Assembly (NCBI RefSeq): GCF_900095265.1
Contig: NZ_LT607658.1
Coordinates: forward strand, 173,524 to 237,523
DNA: 64,000 bases
Direction: 5' to 3'
DNA from: Janthinobacterium sp. UMAB-56
GTDB lineage: Bacteria > Pseudomonadota > Gammaproteobacteria > Burkholderiales > Burkholderiaceae_D
In this document: one piece after another, positions 63,614 to 64,000 of the stretch
Layout: the number at the start of each line of letters is the position of its first letter
How positions within the stretch are numbered: the stretch's first letter is position 1
Translations under genes and position numbers: made by a program
Notes under the pieces: generated by a model
Told to the model about the DNA's origin: nothing
Seen by the model: the letters and a program-made list of their open reading frames with translations, nothing else
The model's database searches: none

Positions 63614-63991
63614 ATGACAATAGAGCAATCATTGCTTCGCATTATGGTGGTCGACGACAACCGTGACGCGGCTGATTTAATAGCTCAGTTCCTCGAAATT
63701 TACGGCCATCATGCCATCCCTGTTTATGGTGGTGCTGAGGCATTGAAGACTGCAGAATCATTCGACCCAGATGTCTTTTTTGTTGATCTTGGTATGCCCG
63801 ACATGGACGGCCTGCAGGTCGTGTCAACTCTACGGCGATCGGCAAAATTCCAGACAACCAAAATAATTGCACTTACAGCGTGGGGCGATGACCTTGCAAG
63901 ATCGCAAACTAAAGCCGTAGGCTTTGACCATCACTTGGTGAAGCCGGCCAATTTGGATGAAATATTGAATTTGATCCAGAAAGCTGCTTGA
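63614..63991 (+). CDS. receiver-only response regulator
   Basis: A 125-residue CheY-like receiver: RIMVVDDNRDAADL, phosphoacceptor Asp in VFFVDLGMPDMDG, Thr in IALTAWGDD, Lys in HHLVKPANLDEIL. All active-site residues are present and no output domain. It has the same layout as the protein at 20516-20962. No kinase is visible. The 294-bp gap before it (63320-63613) is AT-rich, with nothing I can call besides a probable promoter region. Confidence 0.85.
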   Translation: MTIEQSLLRIMVVDDNRDAADLIAQFLEIYGHHAIPVYGGAEALKTAESFDPDVFFVDLGMPDMDGLQVVSTLRRSAKFQTTKIIALTAWGDDLARSQTKAVGFDHHLVKPANLDEILNLIQKAA

Positions 63992-64000
63992 TGTACCAGA

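Larger units (their letters stand above)
22513..64000. mobile_element. prophage with lambda-like head and Mu-like contractile tail, integrated at tRNA-His (right end outside window)
   Basis: From the tRNA-His remnant rightward lie a cargo gene, integrase, leftward early operon, repressor/Cro switch, replication genes, terminase, lambda-like head genes, Mu-like myovirus tail genes, fibres, lysis genes and a methylase. All structural frames are intact and the modules are complete, so the phage may be functional. No second tRNA-His copy is found before base 64000, so the right limit is unknown. At least the stretch to about 62940 is phage; the last 1 kb could be phage cargo or chromosome. Confidence 0.85.

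Noticed and set aside
63442-63666. 74-codon plus-strand frame before the response regulator
   Set aside because: No ribosome site, overlaps the regulator start in another frame, and has no domain.

Overview
The window looks like a chromosome segment of a betaproteobacterium of the Oxalobacteraceae type (Janthinobacterium-like). It has high GC, the classic rimP-nusA-infB-rbfA-truB translation operon, a PEP-CTERM protein, a FecA-like receptor and a tRNA-His remnant of betaproteobacterial type. The genus is an inference from gene content and style, not from a database search.

Bases 1-12120 are housekeeping genes on the plus strand: rluB (5' end cut by the window), a promoter with a leader/terminator, rimP-nusA-infB-rbfA-truB, then typA, dusA and a small conserved hypothetical. 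Bases 12121-22500 hold a methyl-accepting chemotaxis protein behind a long leader with a nested hairpin, a TonB-C-terminal-domain protein, two lipoproteins, a 38-residue membrane protein, a PEP-CTERM protein, a Fur-box-controlled FecA-like receptor, a receiver-only response regulator and a secreted GH43 arabinanase with a ricin-type lectin domain.

At 22513-22560 lies the 3' half of a tRNA-His gene, read as the left attachment site of a large prophage. An intact tRNA-His is expected at the other end but is not in the window, so the element probably runs past base 64000 (at least 40 kb is visible). Its left arm has a RES-domain toxin-like cargo gene, a tyrosine integrase, an excisionase-like protein and a leftward early operon that includes a large ParB-like protein with no ParA. 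The immunity region (CI-like S24 repressor and Cro-like protein) has two 17-bp operators on the left promoter and three on the right promoter, arranged as in lambda. The rightward early genes are a YmfL-like regulator, a winged-helix-type protein and a primase/VirE-type helicase, followed by a cluster of nine CCAACCT heptamers that may be the replication origin.

The late region from 37194 is a mosaic. The head genes are lambda-like (Nu1/GpA terminase, gpW, portal, S49 protease, scaffold, gpD, gpE). The contractile tail is Mu-like (DUF2635, sheath, tube, frameshifted chaperone, tape measure, gpN, gpP, gp45-gp48). Two fibre/spike genes share the same N-terminal module, and a lysis cassette (two holin-like proteins, GH19-like endolysin, Rz with nested Rz1) follows. 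A Dam-type methylase, a small hypothetical gene and another receiver-only protein close the window.

The most striking unexplained signal is a perfect 16-bp palindrome, GTGCAGACGTCTGCAC. It occurs three times and only inside the prophage: within parB, at the head of the late operon and just after dam. It is a strong candidate for the parS-type site of the orphan ParB.
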